Part shown: positions 1-9,110 of the stretch, piece after piece
How positions within the stretch are numbered: the stretch's first letter is position 1
How the letters are laid out: each line of letters begins with the position of its first letter
Assembly: GCF_900078675.2 (NCBI RefSeq)
Contig: NZ_LT546237.1
Span: 3,678,588-3,714,502 of the forward strand
Direction: 5' to 3'
Origin: Mycobacterium interjectum
Lineage (GTDB): Bacteria; Actinomycetota; Actinomycetes; Mycobacteriales; Mycobacteriaceae
Length of the DNA: 35,915 bases
Translations under genes and position numbers: made by a program
Notes under the pieces: generated by a model
What the model was told of the DNA's origin: nothing
The model's input: only the letters and a program-made list of their open reading frames with translations
Databases searched by the model: none

Positions 1-396
1 ACCCCTTCACGCGACTTCGACGTGAAGCGATCCGATCCAGTTATCGAGCGGCCCCCGACGCGACACGCCGGTGGTCCCATTACTGGCAATCAGGTGGTCC
101 CATGACCGTGGCTAAACCCAGCTCAAACCGGTCCCATCACCGTGGCGGGCGACACTCGCAATGCCACAGCGTGAAAGCTGGCGGGACAATAGTTGTCGCC
201 GCAGGCAACTCGTTTCGCGCAGGCCATTCTCGTCAAGCCGATGGGCCTTGCCGCACATCCGGTGGAAACACGGGTGCGGCACGGCTAGCTCTGGATAAGA
301 GCCAGTCTCGCGGCGTGGGCAGCCCCTCAAATCTGCCACGGCCGTATCGCAGAATGTGGATTTCATCGACCGGCACGCTTTGTCGAGGACCGCCGC
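1..396. other. Gene-poor left edge; possible IS-end repeats
   Basis: No convincing gene is seen. Three related copies of a GGTCCCATnACyG motif occur at 71-85, 94-108 and 128-142 in the same orientation, with 23 and 34 bases between starts. Serial repeats of this kind occur at the ends of IS21-like and other complex transposons, so an element may end here with its body to the left of the window. This is inference: no transposase is visible. Confidence 0.3.
71..142 (+). repeat. Three direct repeats of GGTCCCAT-type motif
   Basis: The copies start GTGGTCCCATTACTG (71), GTGGTCCCATGACCG (94) and CCGGTCCCATCACCG (128). They share GGTCCCAT followed by a variable base, AC, a pyrimidine and G. They could be transposase-binding repeats of a mobile element whose genes lie outside the window. 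Function is unproven. Confidence 0.45.
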
Positions 397-981
397 CTAC
401 AGGAGCTTAAACCTGTCCATTACCTGGGAATTGTTCAGCGGGTGGTTGATCCGCCGGCAGCTGTCACCCATGGCGATCATCTTCTGGCGTGACATCTGAT
501 CAAGGTAATGCGCGCGAACATGTCTCGCATATGTTCTGGTCGCGGGCTGGAGCCGCGCGCGGCCCTCACGGGTGATCGTCGCGATCACTCCGCGTTTGTC
601 TTTGGTGCTGCGGCTGCGATGCACGAGACCCTCCGATTCTAGGCGGCGAATCTGCTGGGTCATCCGGCTGGGCCCGACCGCGAGAGCCTCCGCCAGATCG
701 CCCATCCGAGCCGAACCGCTGCCGTTCGCCCGGGCGAGCATCGAGAGCACGAGGAAGTCGAACAACCTGAGCTTGTGAATCTTTACAAGTTGGCGATCTA
801 ACGTTTCCAGCAGGAGCGCCGACGATTCCAGGAACGCCTGCCAGCACCGCTGCTCTATATCGTCGAGTCCCGGCAGACATATTCTTGGCGGTTCAGGACC
901 CGTCTCTTCCACAGCGGGCGACGGTATCCACGAAGATTGCCGCGCTGTAGATGAAACGACTTCCGCCTCAACGATTGTCAT
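397..981 (-). CDS. MarR-family transcriptional regulator
   Basis: A 194-aa protein predicted to be a dimeric winged-helix DNA-binding regulator. The central part carries the MarR winged-helix fold: a helix-turn-helix around MGDLAEALAVGPSRMTQQIR, followed by the wing with the conserved acidic/Arg-Gly turn (TKDKRGVIATIT). The frame is open further upstream, to 1173, but that extension does not resemble the family. I chose the ATG at 981-979, which gives a family-typical length and has a weak GGTGG upstream. MarR proteins usually repress a neighbouring gene and respond to small phenolic or lipophilic ligands. No neighbouring operon is apparent here, so the target is unknown. It is isolated in a gene-poor region and may have been acquired. 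Confidence 0.8.
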   Translation of the reverse strand: MTIVEAEVVSSTARQSSWIPSPAVEETGPEPPRICLPGLDDIEQRCWQAFLESSALLLETLDRQLVKIHKLRLFDFLVLSMLARANGSGSARMGDLAEALAVGPSRMTQQIRRLESEGLVHRSRSTKDKRGVIATITREGRARLQPATRTYARHVRAHYLDQMSRQKMIAMGDSCRRINHPLNNSQVMDRFKLL

Positions 982-2558
982 GTATCCACCGTTGGGGCGG
1001 ACGCCAGGGACTGAAGAAGAGGCAATTTTGCACTGCTCATAGGACTCCCCGACCCTGCCCAGAAAACTGTCAGTTTGAAGTATCTGGTTCAAGGCGAAAA
1101 TTACTTGTTGGTCAATTTTTGGAACGCGTTCCACACGCTCTACGTATAGCCACGTCCTCGTGTTTCTCAGCATAACTCGCAGCTCACAAGTAGTACAGGG
1201 GGTATTCTAAAATTAGCTGACCTCGTCAGTGGTGTAACACGATCTAGTGCGTTTCTGCATTGTCGGAATTCGTAGCTTGCGTCGCACCTGTAATACGAGG
1301 GATTTAGCTAGCGTAAGAACGCGACGCGCCACCCTGGCACTGTTCTTGCGGACAGAGCCCGCAAACATGACCGCCCCTACGGATCAGTTTATGGGACCTG
1401 CGGAGGCAATGGTCAGCGCGGCGGATCAGATGGGCCCACCCGCCCTTGTCGGCAAAATTACTGAGGGGTAAGACTTTTCGCTCAGCCGGTGGCGTGGCGA
1501 CGTACCCCGATCAATACGGGCACTATTGAACATCTGCGGAACACCGCTGTTTTCACTCCCATACGGATTACATTGCGATACTTGGTCTCTGGCCTGAGCC
1601 CAGCCCTCCCGACCGCCACGTCAATTGAGCGCTCAAACTCACGTATGCGCGACAGCAAATCAAGGAATTCCTTTCAGCCCCGTCGGTTTGGGTTGTCGAG
1701 TCCAAACGATTAAGAGCCCAGGTACGCTCATGGTGAGGTGAAATCTGTTGTGATACGGACAAAGCAGCGCTAGTTTCCGTGCATCTAGAGTCAAAACCGT
1801 ACTGGCCCTTAGCCGTTAAGCTTTGGCGTCGACGACAACGAGGCACGGGACGGGACGTTGACAGCATTGATCGCTGCAACGTCCGGCGGTACATGCAGAT
1901 TTTCGTTAGCTCGCCGGAGAGTCAGGTTGACCGTGCCGACCGTTGTAGCAGCAAGTCGAACAACTGCGCACACGCTATTTCAACATTTGCTGGCATCCTT
2001 ACAGGCTGACGCTGCCAGGCCGACCGCGAACTGACTTAACCCTCACGTGGCGCTGGCCGTGCCCAGTGGGCGGCAGGAGTTAACGGGTGTCAAGCCAATG
2101 TACTTCGGCCGGGCGACCGGTGGTCATCATCGCCTGAGCGCGGGTGCGGCCGCCGATGTTTCGAATGTCGGCACCCCGGCGGGCGGCATTCGCCGAGGCG
2201 TTAGGCTCCGGGGAACAAGCTGTGGACAACCTTCGCGGCCATGCCATCGCCTTCGCCGTCAATCTGCAACCCAATGTGCAAGATTAGACAATTCTGAGCA
2301 TCAGCTGTGTCGGACCATCGTCGTTGACCTACCAGTTGGTTGAACACAAGAATGAGCGGCGCCAATCCGTCCTTCGCTTACACCTTTTGGTGAGACCTGG
2401 CTCACGCTACCTTACAGCTGGGGTAGCCGCCGATGGCAGCGGCTCGTCATGAAAGGCCTTGAGCTGCAGCCTCGCTGATCGGGGTCGACCTGCCGCCGCG
2501 TAATCGCGTGAACGGTCAGGCATCTGGCAGTCTGGACGGCAGAATGATCGCTCAGCCC
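982..2558. other. About 1.6 kb without a recognisable gene
   Basis: Only short, mutually overlapping reading frames without recognisable domains, good ribosome sites or typical mycobacterial codon bias are present. Base composition is lower in GC than the core region to the right. This suggests decayed or foreign DNA. No RNA gene or clear repeat was seen. Confidence 0.5.
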
Positions 2559-3620
2559 TCAGTGGTAGTGCCCACTACCTCGTGCTCCGTCGGACGACAA
2601 TGTCTGGGCCCGCCGCTGGAAGTTGACGAAAACCTGGGTGGTATTGCGGAGCCCTGGTGGCGCCGGCCAGGTCGACGGCACCGATAGGCCGCCCAATGAC
2701 ATGGCATGCGCCATCCGTGCTGAGACGGGTGATCCCCACGAGTATTGCTGGCGGTCCGCCCGGCCGACTAGCAGGCGTTCGTCGCAAACCTTGAGCTGAG
2801 CGCGACGGTTGACGAGCGAATCGCGAGTACCGCTCAGCGCTGCACCGTCCGCCTCACAGATCCGAGACGCCTGCGCCAGTGTGCTGATCGGGTACATCGC
2901 CAAGCGCTCCGCCGCGCTGGCGGTGCTGACCGCCTCGGCGGCGCGCTCACTGTCCGGGGCGGTGCCCGATGGGCCTGACGGGCCGGAATGCCCCGGCTTG
3001 GCCTCGCGTGCAGTGAGCGAACTTAGCGCCCAGCGCCTCTCAGTGCTTGAATTCGTAAGCGGTGCCATGCCGGTTCCTGCAGCCGTCGCATCCGTGGAAT
3101 CCGTCGCGGCTGCCCTCTTGCCGTATGCCGACATCCTGACCGCATCGCGCCACGCCGTCATGTACCCATTCAACGTGGCCGCGTCCTGGGCCCACATCTC
3201 GAGATAGTGCGCCTCCGTTGCGGCTACGGCTAACGCATCCTGGCCTAACACATTCGTTGTTGCCAATTTCCTAAACCATGCACGATTAGCTTCAATCACG
3301 GGCGGTGGCACCGTCATCGCGAACGCCGTCTCCAACGCATCCGCCGCGGTCGCAGCCTTGGCGGCAACGTCCGCAACCTGCGCGGCAGTCGCGTTGAGCC
3401 ACGACGCGTATTGGGCGATGGCACCGGCGATCTCGAGTACCGACGGCCCGGGCCAATTGGCGATCAATGCCGAGATCGCCGGCACAAGGGAACCGGCAGC
3501 CGAACACAAACCCGCCGCCAGGACATCCCACGCGGACGCGGCGAGACTCAACTGCCCCGAGCCGCGGGCGGTATGGACGAGTTCCGTGTTGAACTCCGGG
3601 GGAAAGAACGAGAAACTCAC
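2559..3620 (-). CDS. PPE family protein, PPE-SVP type
   Basis: A 353-aa member of the mycobacterial PPE family, normally exported through ESX (type VII) secretion to the cell surface or medium. It starts with GTG and shows the N-terminal PPE signature (FFPPEFN), the NxLGQ segment (TTNVLGQD) and the conserved helix YLEMWAQDAATLNGY, all within the ~180-residue helical PPE domain. The C-terminal part has the GxxSVPxxW motif (GGLSVPSTWPAP) that defines the PPE-SVP subgroup. No PE partner gene lies next to it, so a partner would have to be encoded elsewhere. It is followed, on the upstream side, by a close paralogue at 4463-5512, which indicates tandem duplication. The middle part is rich in Gly, Ser and Pro and looks divergent. 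Confidence 0.9.
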   Translation of the reverse strand: MSFSFFPPEFNTELVHTARGSGQLSLAASAWDVLAAGLCSAAGSLVPAISALIANWPGPSVLEIAGAIAQYASWLNATAAQVADVAAKAATAADALETAFAMTVPPPVIEANRAWFRKLATTNVLGQDALAVAATEAHYLEMWAQDAATLNGYMTAWRDAVRMSAYGKRAAATDSTDATAAGTGMAPLTNSSTERRWALSSLTAREAKPGHSGPSGPSGTAPDSERAAEAVSTASAAERLAMYPISTLAQASRICEADGAALSGTRDSLVNRRAQLKVCDERLLVGRADRQQYSWGSPVSARMAHAMSLGGLSVPSTWPAPPGLRNTTQVFVNFQRRAQTLSSDGARGSGHYH

Positions 3621-4462
3621 GGCGCCCGACTTCTAAGCAGTCGCTACCGCGTTGACAGACTCGGTCACTGATACCAAAACATCGCGGCGAGCGGACTGCC
3701 CAGCTTGGAGCATCACGTGCCAGCCCCCGATCCGTACCGCGCGATCGCAATGTCAGGCGCTCGTTCAATCCGATCCCTGTCACGTCTAATCATTGATACC
3801 GGGTCAGCCAGCCCCGGATGCCCAAGCCCAAACCGGCGCGCGACCACAGCTGTTAGGCAGCTTTCCCGCCGTGCCGCGGCACCGCGGGAAAGCTGCCGGG
3901 TACTGCCGCCAGCACGGGCAAGGTATACCAACCAGCCGCAACGCCCCTGCGTCACCGGTCGGAGAGAAGGCGCCAACGGCAACGAAGCTTCGTTCCGCGC
4001 CTTGCGCAACGAACCAACGGGCAGCAACACCAGTGTCTTCACCTAACCTCCACTGATGACTGGCGAACATCCGTTGGCGCGTGTCGTATGATACCGAAGG
4101 CGCACAAAAAAATTGATTCCCAGATGACCGAAGTGATCAAGCGGCCCGACGGTGCCCACACTCGGCAAACGTGGATATCTGGAATTATCATGCGAGAACG
4201 ACATCCGCCGTCGAGCAGCGAACTCTCCCGCAAGCCGTTGAGTTTCAAGGTGAAATTACCGTTCAGTAGCCTGAGCGGGTTGGCGCGGCTGACAGCCTGC
4301 AGCACACATGGATTCTTGCGGACTGGGCCGGAAGTGGTTGGCATCGTGCGAATGCGGGCAAGCGATTGGAGCCCGGATGTCAATTAGGCGGGCATCGTAT
4401 GTAGGAGATGGAGCCCACGCCGCGCCTCCAACTGTTCGATCAGCGTTGGCTGAACAGCACTT
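3621..4462. other. Intergenic region between tandem PPE genes
   Basis: About 840 bases between two PPE genes on the same strand. It contains the strong palindrome at 3856-3897 but no gene I can support. The promoter of the downstream PPE gene presumably lies here. Confidence 0.5.
3856..3897. repeat. 42-bp near-perfect palindrome upstream of PPE gene
   Basis: The arms GGCAGCTTTCCCGC and GCGGGAAAGCTGCC are perfect inverted copies. After one mismatch the pairing continues with GTGCC/GGCAC around a GC centre. A second copy of the same 13-bp core arm (GGCAGCTTTCCCG) forms the palindrome at 5858-5905. No T-run follows on either strand, so a simple intrinsic terminator is not indicated. It may be an interspersed palindromic repeat or a dyad operator. 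Confidence 0.85.
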
Positions 4463-5512
4463 TCAGAGGACGGTCAATGCTCCGCGGCCCACAGCGCAAG
4501 GCAATTGCGATGGGCTGTGGCCGACCTCCGGTGCTGCCGACAACCACGCCGGCGGTATCGACAACGCCCCCATCGTGAGCGCCCGCGCCATCTGCGCGGA
4601 GACCTCCGCAACCCACGCCGTCGGCTGGTCGCTCCCCCTTTCCGCCCGCGACCCAGAGACGTAGTCGACGAGCCGACCAAAACCGTTGAACAGCCCGTTA
4701 CCTTTGGCGCTCAGCTCCGCTGCGCCGGTCGGGGACATCCGTGCCGCCTGCACCAACATGCCGATGGGGTACATCGCCAACCCCTCCGAAGCGCTGGCCG
4801 CATCGCTCGGCCCGCCGCCCGGCGAACGCGGCGATGCGGCACCCCCGGAGGGCAACTGGCCGACGTTGTCGAGCAGCCACCCCTCTGCCAGCAGCGAGCC
4901 TAGGGCCCAACGTATTTCGGTCACCCTACTGGCGAAGATCGCCGACAGGCAGTCATCGGCGGCAGTGGTGGTTGAAGTCGTCGAGTACGTGGTCGCCAGC
5001 GCGGGCTTCGACGATAACGATGTCTTGACCTCACTGTGGAACGCCGTTACGTACCCGTTCATCGTCACCGCATCCTGAGCCCACATTTCCAGGTAGTGAG
5101 CCTCTGTGACGGCAATCGCGTGAGCGTTCTGCCCCAGCAGATTGTGCGTTGCCAGCGTCGCGAGCCAGGACCGATTGGCCGCGATCACTAGCGGCGGAAC
5201 CGCCATGCCGAACACCGTCTTGGAGGTCTTTTCGGCAGCCTTGGCGTTGGCGCAGGCGCCGGCCGCCTGCGCCGCCAACACGGTCATGCGCGACGCGTAA
5301 TGCGCTGCTGCACCTGCCATCCAAATCCCCGCCGGACCGGGCCAGTTTGTAATCAGTCCCGCGAACGTCGCCTTAAACGAAACCGCGATCAAATGGAATC
5401 CCGTCGCGAAGCACTCCCACTCTGACGCTGCGGCACCCAGCTTTTCCCAGCCAGGAGCGCTGTAGATCAGCGCGGAATTCACCTCTGGCGGAAGAACCGA
5501 CAAGTTCACCAT
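4463..5512 (-). CDS. PPE family protein, PPE-SVP-like
   Basis: A 349-aa PPE protein, a paralogue of the product of 2559-3620. It has an N-terminal LPPEVNSAL signature, ATHNLLGQN, and the YLEMWAQDAVTMNGY helix typical of PPE domains. A C-terminal GALSIPPAW is a variant of the SVP motif. Between the N-terminal domain and the C-terminal motif is a low-complexity stretch of Ser/Thr/Ala and Gly/Pro. The two proteins are alike across the GQ(N/D)A-to-WAQDA segment and diverge in the linker. Export through an ESX system and surface location follow from the family. There is no neighbouring PE gene. ATG start at 5512. Confidence 0.9.
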   Translation of the reverse strand: MVNLSVLPPEVNSALIYSAPGWEKLGAAASEWECFATGFHLIAVSFKATFAGLITNWPGPAGIWMAGAAAHYASRMTVLAAQAAGACANAKAAEKTSKTVFGMAVPPLVIAANRSWLATLATHNLLGQNAHAIAVTEAHYLEMWAQDAVTMNGYVTAFHSEVKTSLSSKPALATTYSTTSTTTAADDCLSAIFASRVTEIRWALGSLLAEGWLLDNVGQLPSGGAASPRSPGGGPSDAASASEGLAMYPIGMLVQAARMSPTGAAELSAKGNGLFNGFGRLVDYVSGSRAERGSDQPTAWVAEVSAQMARALTMGALSIPPAWLSAAPEVGHSPSQLPCAVGRGALTVL

Positions 5513-5857
5513 TGCAGTCTGTTACCCAGCCGTGCCGGCCGATTCAGGCCGCGCATCCAAGAGCACGTCTGCGCCAGGCCCCCTCCGACCGGGCTGTAGT
5601 ACCGGCGCCGCCGCCACGTAGTGGGCCGCGATCGAAAAGCAGATGCTGGACAAGGCCTTGGCGGTCACACTCGACGGTCCTGAATCGTCAGCCGGAAACG
5701 TCACGCCCCAACCTCGCGGGGTAAACCCCGTCGAGCTGCGTGGCTGCCGATCGCCGCGCCGCGGCTCCATTCAATCCCCCTCCCGGACAACATGGTCCGT
5801 CGCTAGTACCGATGATGCGCACCAAGCTCACGTTGATGACATCTCCGCAATTGATGT

Positions 5858-5905
5858 ACGGGCAGCTTTCCCGTGAGGGTGGGGCCCCGCGGGAAAGCTG
5901 CCCGT
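5858..5905. repeat. 48-bp palindrome with perfect 16-bp arms
   Basis: Arm ACGGGCAGCTTTCCCG (5858-5873) and its exact inverse CGGGAAAGCTGCCCGT (5890-5905) enclose 16 bases. It shares its 13-bp core and the adjoining CTGCCGCC...GGCAAGG tract with the palindrome at 3856-3897. Both lie upstream of a PPE gene: 345 bases from the 4463-5512 gene and 235 bases from the 2559-3620 gene. This may be a regulatory dyad copied with the gene, or a mobile palindrome. No T-tract follows. Confidence 0.88.
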
Positions 5906-5951
5906 CTGCCGCCGGCAAGGAAAGGGAATTTTGGACCAGCAGCAGCCCTCG

Positions 5952-6003
5952 CGAGTCACCGGTATGCTCAGCCGGCACCGGTAACTCCCTCCGAGTCACC
6001 GGT
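5952..6003. repeat. Direct repeat CGAGTCACCGGT, two copies
   Basis: Identical 12-base copies lie at 5952-5963 and 5992-6003, 40 bases apart, with a further ACCGGT between them. No function is evident. Confidence 0.5.
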
Positions 6004-6500
6004 GAGCCTCGACCATCGACCGGTCCGGGCTCCCTTTCATGGTGTTGAGCAACGAAATTAGAGGTGAAGCACTAGCCGCATCTGCAGTCCTCCGAGAAAA
6101 ACCTGATAGCCATGATCTGACGTGTGTGGAACAGTACCGAAGAGGCGGCCGAGGAACGATGCTGTTTCGAGGAAATTGACGAAACCGCTCGCGACTTTCC
6201 AGTACTGGCAATGCCCTTGGCATACATAATTACTGGACAAGGTTCTGCACTTAGCGGCTTAGCAAATCCTTGCAGCAGCTGGCAAACTTCAACCTGAAAC
6301 TACCCGCGAGTAGCGCTCATGTGTGCTTCAGGACCGAAAGGGCTGCCACTCAACGAGATTCGCAGCCCATGCCGATGCCGTACATCGTGCGATATATTGG
6401 GGTCGCCTTCTTCCGTCTGGTATCCAGATGACGTCCGCCATAGACGATAGTCAGGTACGTAGTCGAGGTTATTTTGTCGATGAAGCGGGAAGGAGTCAGG

Positions 6501-7034
6501 GTGAAGCGGCTCATTGCGGGGTTTGCAGTCGTCGGATCGACGTTGACATTTGCGCCCGCTCCCGTGTGCTTGGCGGCCACCAACACCGCCACCACCCTGT
6601 TTCCCTTGGACGGCGCCAACCAGCTGGAGACCCACGCCTTCCTCGATTGCTATAAAGCTGACGGCCACTGCGACTTCACCGTCGGGGCCGATGTGCGCAC
6701 CCCCGACGGTGCGACCGGCTTCCCGCCCGGCCTGTGGGCGCGCCAGACCACCGAAGCCCGATCACCAAACCGGATGGCCTATTTGGACGCGCACGCCAAC
6801 GGCCAGTTCGAGCGAGTCAACAAGGCATTGGGTTCCGACGAGATCACCACCGTGTACTTCGGTGAAGGTCCGCCCGACAAGTACCAGACAACCGGGCGCA
6901 TCGACTCGGCCGACTGGTCGACGGGCCAGCCCAAGACCGATGTCAACGTCATCGTCTGCACCCACATCCAGGTCGTCTACCCCGGCGTCAACACCACCTC
7001 ACCGAGCACTTGCGCACAGACCACTTTCTCGTAG
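6501..7034 (+). CDS. Small secreted protein of unknown function
   Basis: A protein of 177 aa with a Sec-type signal peptide: a basic start (VKRLIAG), a hydrophobic core and an alanine-rich cleavage region near VCLAATNTA. The mature part has four cysteines (around CYKADGHC, ICVTH-like VCTH and TCAQ), which could form two disulfides. I chose the GTG at 6501 because AAGGAG lies 5 bases before it; the frame opens earlier, at 6474. It resembles small exported mycobacterial proteins of unknown function, and I do not recognise a named family. The stop codon lies only 23 bases from the inverted repeat of an IS256-type element, so its downstream context has been lost. Confidence 0.7.
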   Translation: MKRLIAGFAVVGSTLTFAPAPVCLAATNTATTLFPLDGANQLETHAFLDCYKADGHCDFTVGADVRTPDGATGFPPGLWARQTTEARSPNRMAYLDAHANGQFERVNKALGSDEITTVYFGEGPPDKYQTTGRIDSADWSTGQPKTDVNVIVCTHIQVVYPGVNTTSPSTCAQTTFS

Positions 7035-7057
7035 GGTGGCCGAGGGGACTATCTCGC

Positions 7058-7073
7058 TAACGGTGTTTCCGGC
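7058..7073 (+). repeat. Left terminal inverted repeat of the IS256-family element
   Basis: TAACGGTGTTTCCGGC is an exact inverse of 9965-9980. It lies just downstream of the transposase stop codon at 7082. Confidence 0.85.
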
Positions 7074-7081
7074 GGTTTTCA

Positions 7082-7548
7082 TCAGTAGGTTTCGGCTGCC
7101 GGGAATCGGTCGCCGAAGGTGATCGCGAACGCATTCAGGGCAGGTTTCCACCGCATCATCCATCGTGCCCTGCCGGCACCGGTTGGGTCCAGTGATCTGG
7201 TAACCAGGTAGAGGCACTTGAGCGCGGCCTGCTCGGAGGGGAAGTGTCCGCGGGCCTTGATCGCGCGGCGGTAGCGGGCGTTGAGGGATTCGATCGCATT
7301 GGTGCTACAGATGACGCGGCGGATCTCCAGGTCATAATCCAGGAACGGGATGAACTCGTCCCAGGCGTTGTCCCATAGGCGGATCACCGCCGGGTAGCGC
7401 TGCCCCCATTTCTCGGCCAGCTCGTCGAACGCCTTGCGGGCCGCGGTAGCGTTGACTGCGGTGTAGATCGGTTTGACATCACGCTTGATCTCATCCCAGT
7501 ACTTACGGGAGGTGAGCCGAAAAGTGTTGCGCAGCAAGTGGATGATGC
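7082..7548 (-). pseudogene. IS256-family transposase, C-terminal part
   Basis: This is the 3' part of a Mutator/IS256-type DDE transposase cut by an IS110 insertion. It begins in frame within the conserved segment CIIHLLRNTFRL and includes the RVICSTNAIESLNARYRR block, which carries the catalytic glutamate of the DDE triad. It ends with the usual tail. Joined at 7548/9111 to the N-terminal part, it gives 1281 bases, an unbroken frame of 426 aa. The protein cannot be made intact while the IS110 element is present. Confidence 0.9.
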
Positions 7549-7642
7549 AGACTCCCGCTGTCAACCTTTCAGTCCGTGGCGTGCTCGACCGCCGCGTCTG
7601 ACCAGGTTTGCGACGGCGCGGAATGGCAAAGCGTTTGGTTGG

Positions 7643-8866
7643 TTAGGCCACGGTCATGCGGTGATGAATGGCCGGATCGTAGGTGATGTGGTCAGTCCAG
7701 CAGCGCCACAGAATCCGCACCCAGCGGGCGCCGAGACCGCGCAACGCGCGGTGGTGGGGCTGGCCGGCCGCGCGTGCGCGTTGGTAAATGTCAGCTGACC
7801 AGGGATCTTCACGGACGGCGACGAACATCCACCAGTCGATGGCATGTCGCATCCGCCGGTTGGCGGCGTAGCGGAACCTCACCTGGCGAGTGCGCCCGGA
7901 TGCCTTGGTGACCGGAGCCAGCCCGGAGTCGGCTAGCAGCGACGGCGGTGAGGGGAAGCGTTGTCTGGCTTCGCCCATCTCGGAGATCAACACTGCTGCG
8001 ATGACGGGTCCGATACCGGGGAAACTCGTGAAGATCGGGGTGTCTGGGTGAGCGGCGAGCAGTTCATCTAGGCGCTTGTCATGGATGCGCAGATGGGCAT
8101 TGAGTAGGGTGAGTTGTTCTGTGAATGCTTTGGCCGCCAGTGCTTTTCCGGCGACCGTGCCGTCACTTGCCGAGAGCAAGTGCGGATGCATCCGGTCAAC
8201 GAGCGACTCGGCCTTCTGGCGACCGCTGTAGCCGTGACGGCTCGTGAATGCGCCCATCCGTGCCGCACTGATTCTGCTCGCCTGTGCCGGGGTGGGGTAG
8301 GTCCGGATGAACGCCAAAGTGATGTCGCGGTCCAGTGAGGAAAACAGGTGCAACGGCGCGGGGTGGTAGGACTCCAAGATGGCGCGCAACCGATTCTCGG
8401 TGTCCACCTGCAAGTCCAGGATCCGTTGACGATCCCGGCTCACCGCGATCAGCTCCGCCAACACCGGCGACGGCATGACCAGCGGCCGCCACTGGGCATG
8501 CTGATGACGCAACGTGTCAGCCAGAACATAGGCATCGAACTCATCGGACTTCGCCGCCGCCATCCGATACCGTTCGCGCGCCCGCGCCGAGATTTTTGGT
8601 GATACACAATAGATTTCGGCGTCGCAATGAAGTTGAAGGTGTTCGACGAGCAATCCCTCTGCGCGTTCGATCGCGATGCGCACCGAACCGGGCAGCGCCG
8701 CGATCATCGCGACAAGAGCGCTCAGACCCTCGACGGTATGCGCGATTCTGCGGCTGAGCAGCTGCTGACCATCGTCATCCAGGACACAGACGTGATGGAA
8801 ACGTCCGCCCCAGTCGATGCCGCACCAAATCCTGGCGTGTAAATCGCTCGGACTATCCTGATTCAT
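7643..8866 (-). CDS. IS110-family transposase (DEDD recombinase)
   Basis: An intact 407-aa transposase. The N-terminal RuvC-like DEDD domain shows GIDWG (first Asp), AIERAEG (Glu) and KSDEFDAYVLAD (two Asp). The C-terminal Transposase_20-type domain begins near FTSFPGIGPVIAAVLISEMG, with the helix-hairpin-helix-like PGIG, and contains LADSGLAPVTKASG. The family acts as an RNA-guided recombinase that excises and inserts the element as a circle. The ATG at 8866 was chosen because it starts just before the conserved domain; the frame is open upstream to 9094, but that covers the non-coding end. It appears complete, so this element may still be active. Confidence 0.92.
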   Translation of the reverse strand: MNQDSPSDLHARIWCGIDWGGRFHHVCVLDDDGQQLLSRRIAHTVEGLSALVAMIAALPGSVRIAIERAEGLLVEHLQLHCDAEIYCVSPKISARARERYRMAAAKSDEFDAYVLADTLRHQHAQWRPLVMPSPVLAELIAVSRDRQRILDLQVDTENRLRAILESYHPAPLHLFSSLDRDITLAFIRTYPTPAQASRISAARMGAFTSRHGYSGRQKAESLVDRMHPHLLSASDGTVAGKALAAKAFTEQLTLLNAHLRIHDKRLDELLAAHPDTPIFTSFPGIGPVIAAVLISEMGEARQRFPSPPSLLADSGLAPVTKASGRTRQVRFRYAANRRMRHAIDWWMFVAVREDPWSADIYQRARAAGQPHHRALRGLGARWVRILWRCWTDHITYDPAIHHRMTVA

Positions 8867-9110
8867 TGCAGTCAGATCCCTTCGACCTTGAAGGTTCACG
8901 CTGCAATTGCGAGGCCCGCCCGGAACCTCATCTCGGCACTCACCGCTGATACCGGTGGTGCTGCTCTCGCTGGCCGGTCCAAGCCCCGCAGCCACCACGG
9001 GCGGACGGGTCTGCATGTGGACCTCGAAGGTGACGCGTTTGCATAGGTCCTGCCCGTGGTGGTGCAGGTGAACGCCGAGACCATCCCGGCCCACCCATTG
9101 TCGATAGATG
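8867..9110 (-). ncRNA. Candidate IS110 bridge RNA region
   Basis: This is the non-coding leading end of the IS110 element, where IS110-group elements encode their bridge RNA. On the minus strand an 11-bp perfect stem, CCACCACGGGC with GCCCGTGGTGG (9052-9062 with 8992-9002), encloses a 49-nt loop. The loop contains CAAAC, which matches the left target half, and ATGCAG, the complement of the right target half CTGCAT. A second, weaker loop closed by CCGG/CCGG (8952-8955 with 8920-8923) contains CAGCGGTGAGT, close to the element's own end CAGCGGGAGT. It also contains AGATGAG, the complement of the element's other end CTCATCT. The order (target loop, then donor loop) fits the known architecture. 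Transcription is not shown, and the exact RNA ends are unknown. Confidence 0.6.

Larger units (their letters stand above)
5513..6500. other. About 1 kb intergenic region with palindrome and short repeats
   Basis: No gene is supported. The stretch holds the palindrome at 5858-5905 and two copies of CGAGTCACCGGT at 5952-5963 and 5992-6003. The start of the secreted-protein gene lies at its right end. Confidence 0.5.

Noticed and set aside
3856..5905. Palindromes as intrinsic terminators
   Set aside because: No T-run follows either hairpin on either strand, and both lie far upstream of the PPE genes rather than directly after a gene.
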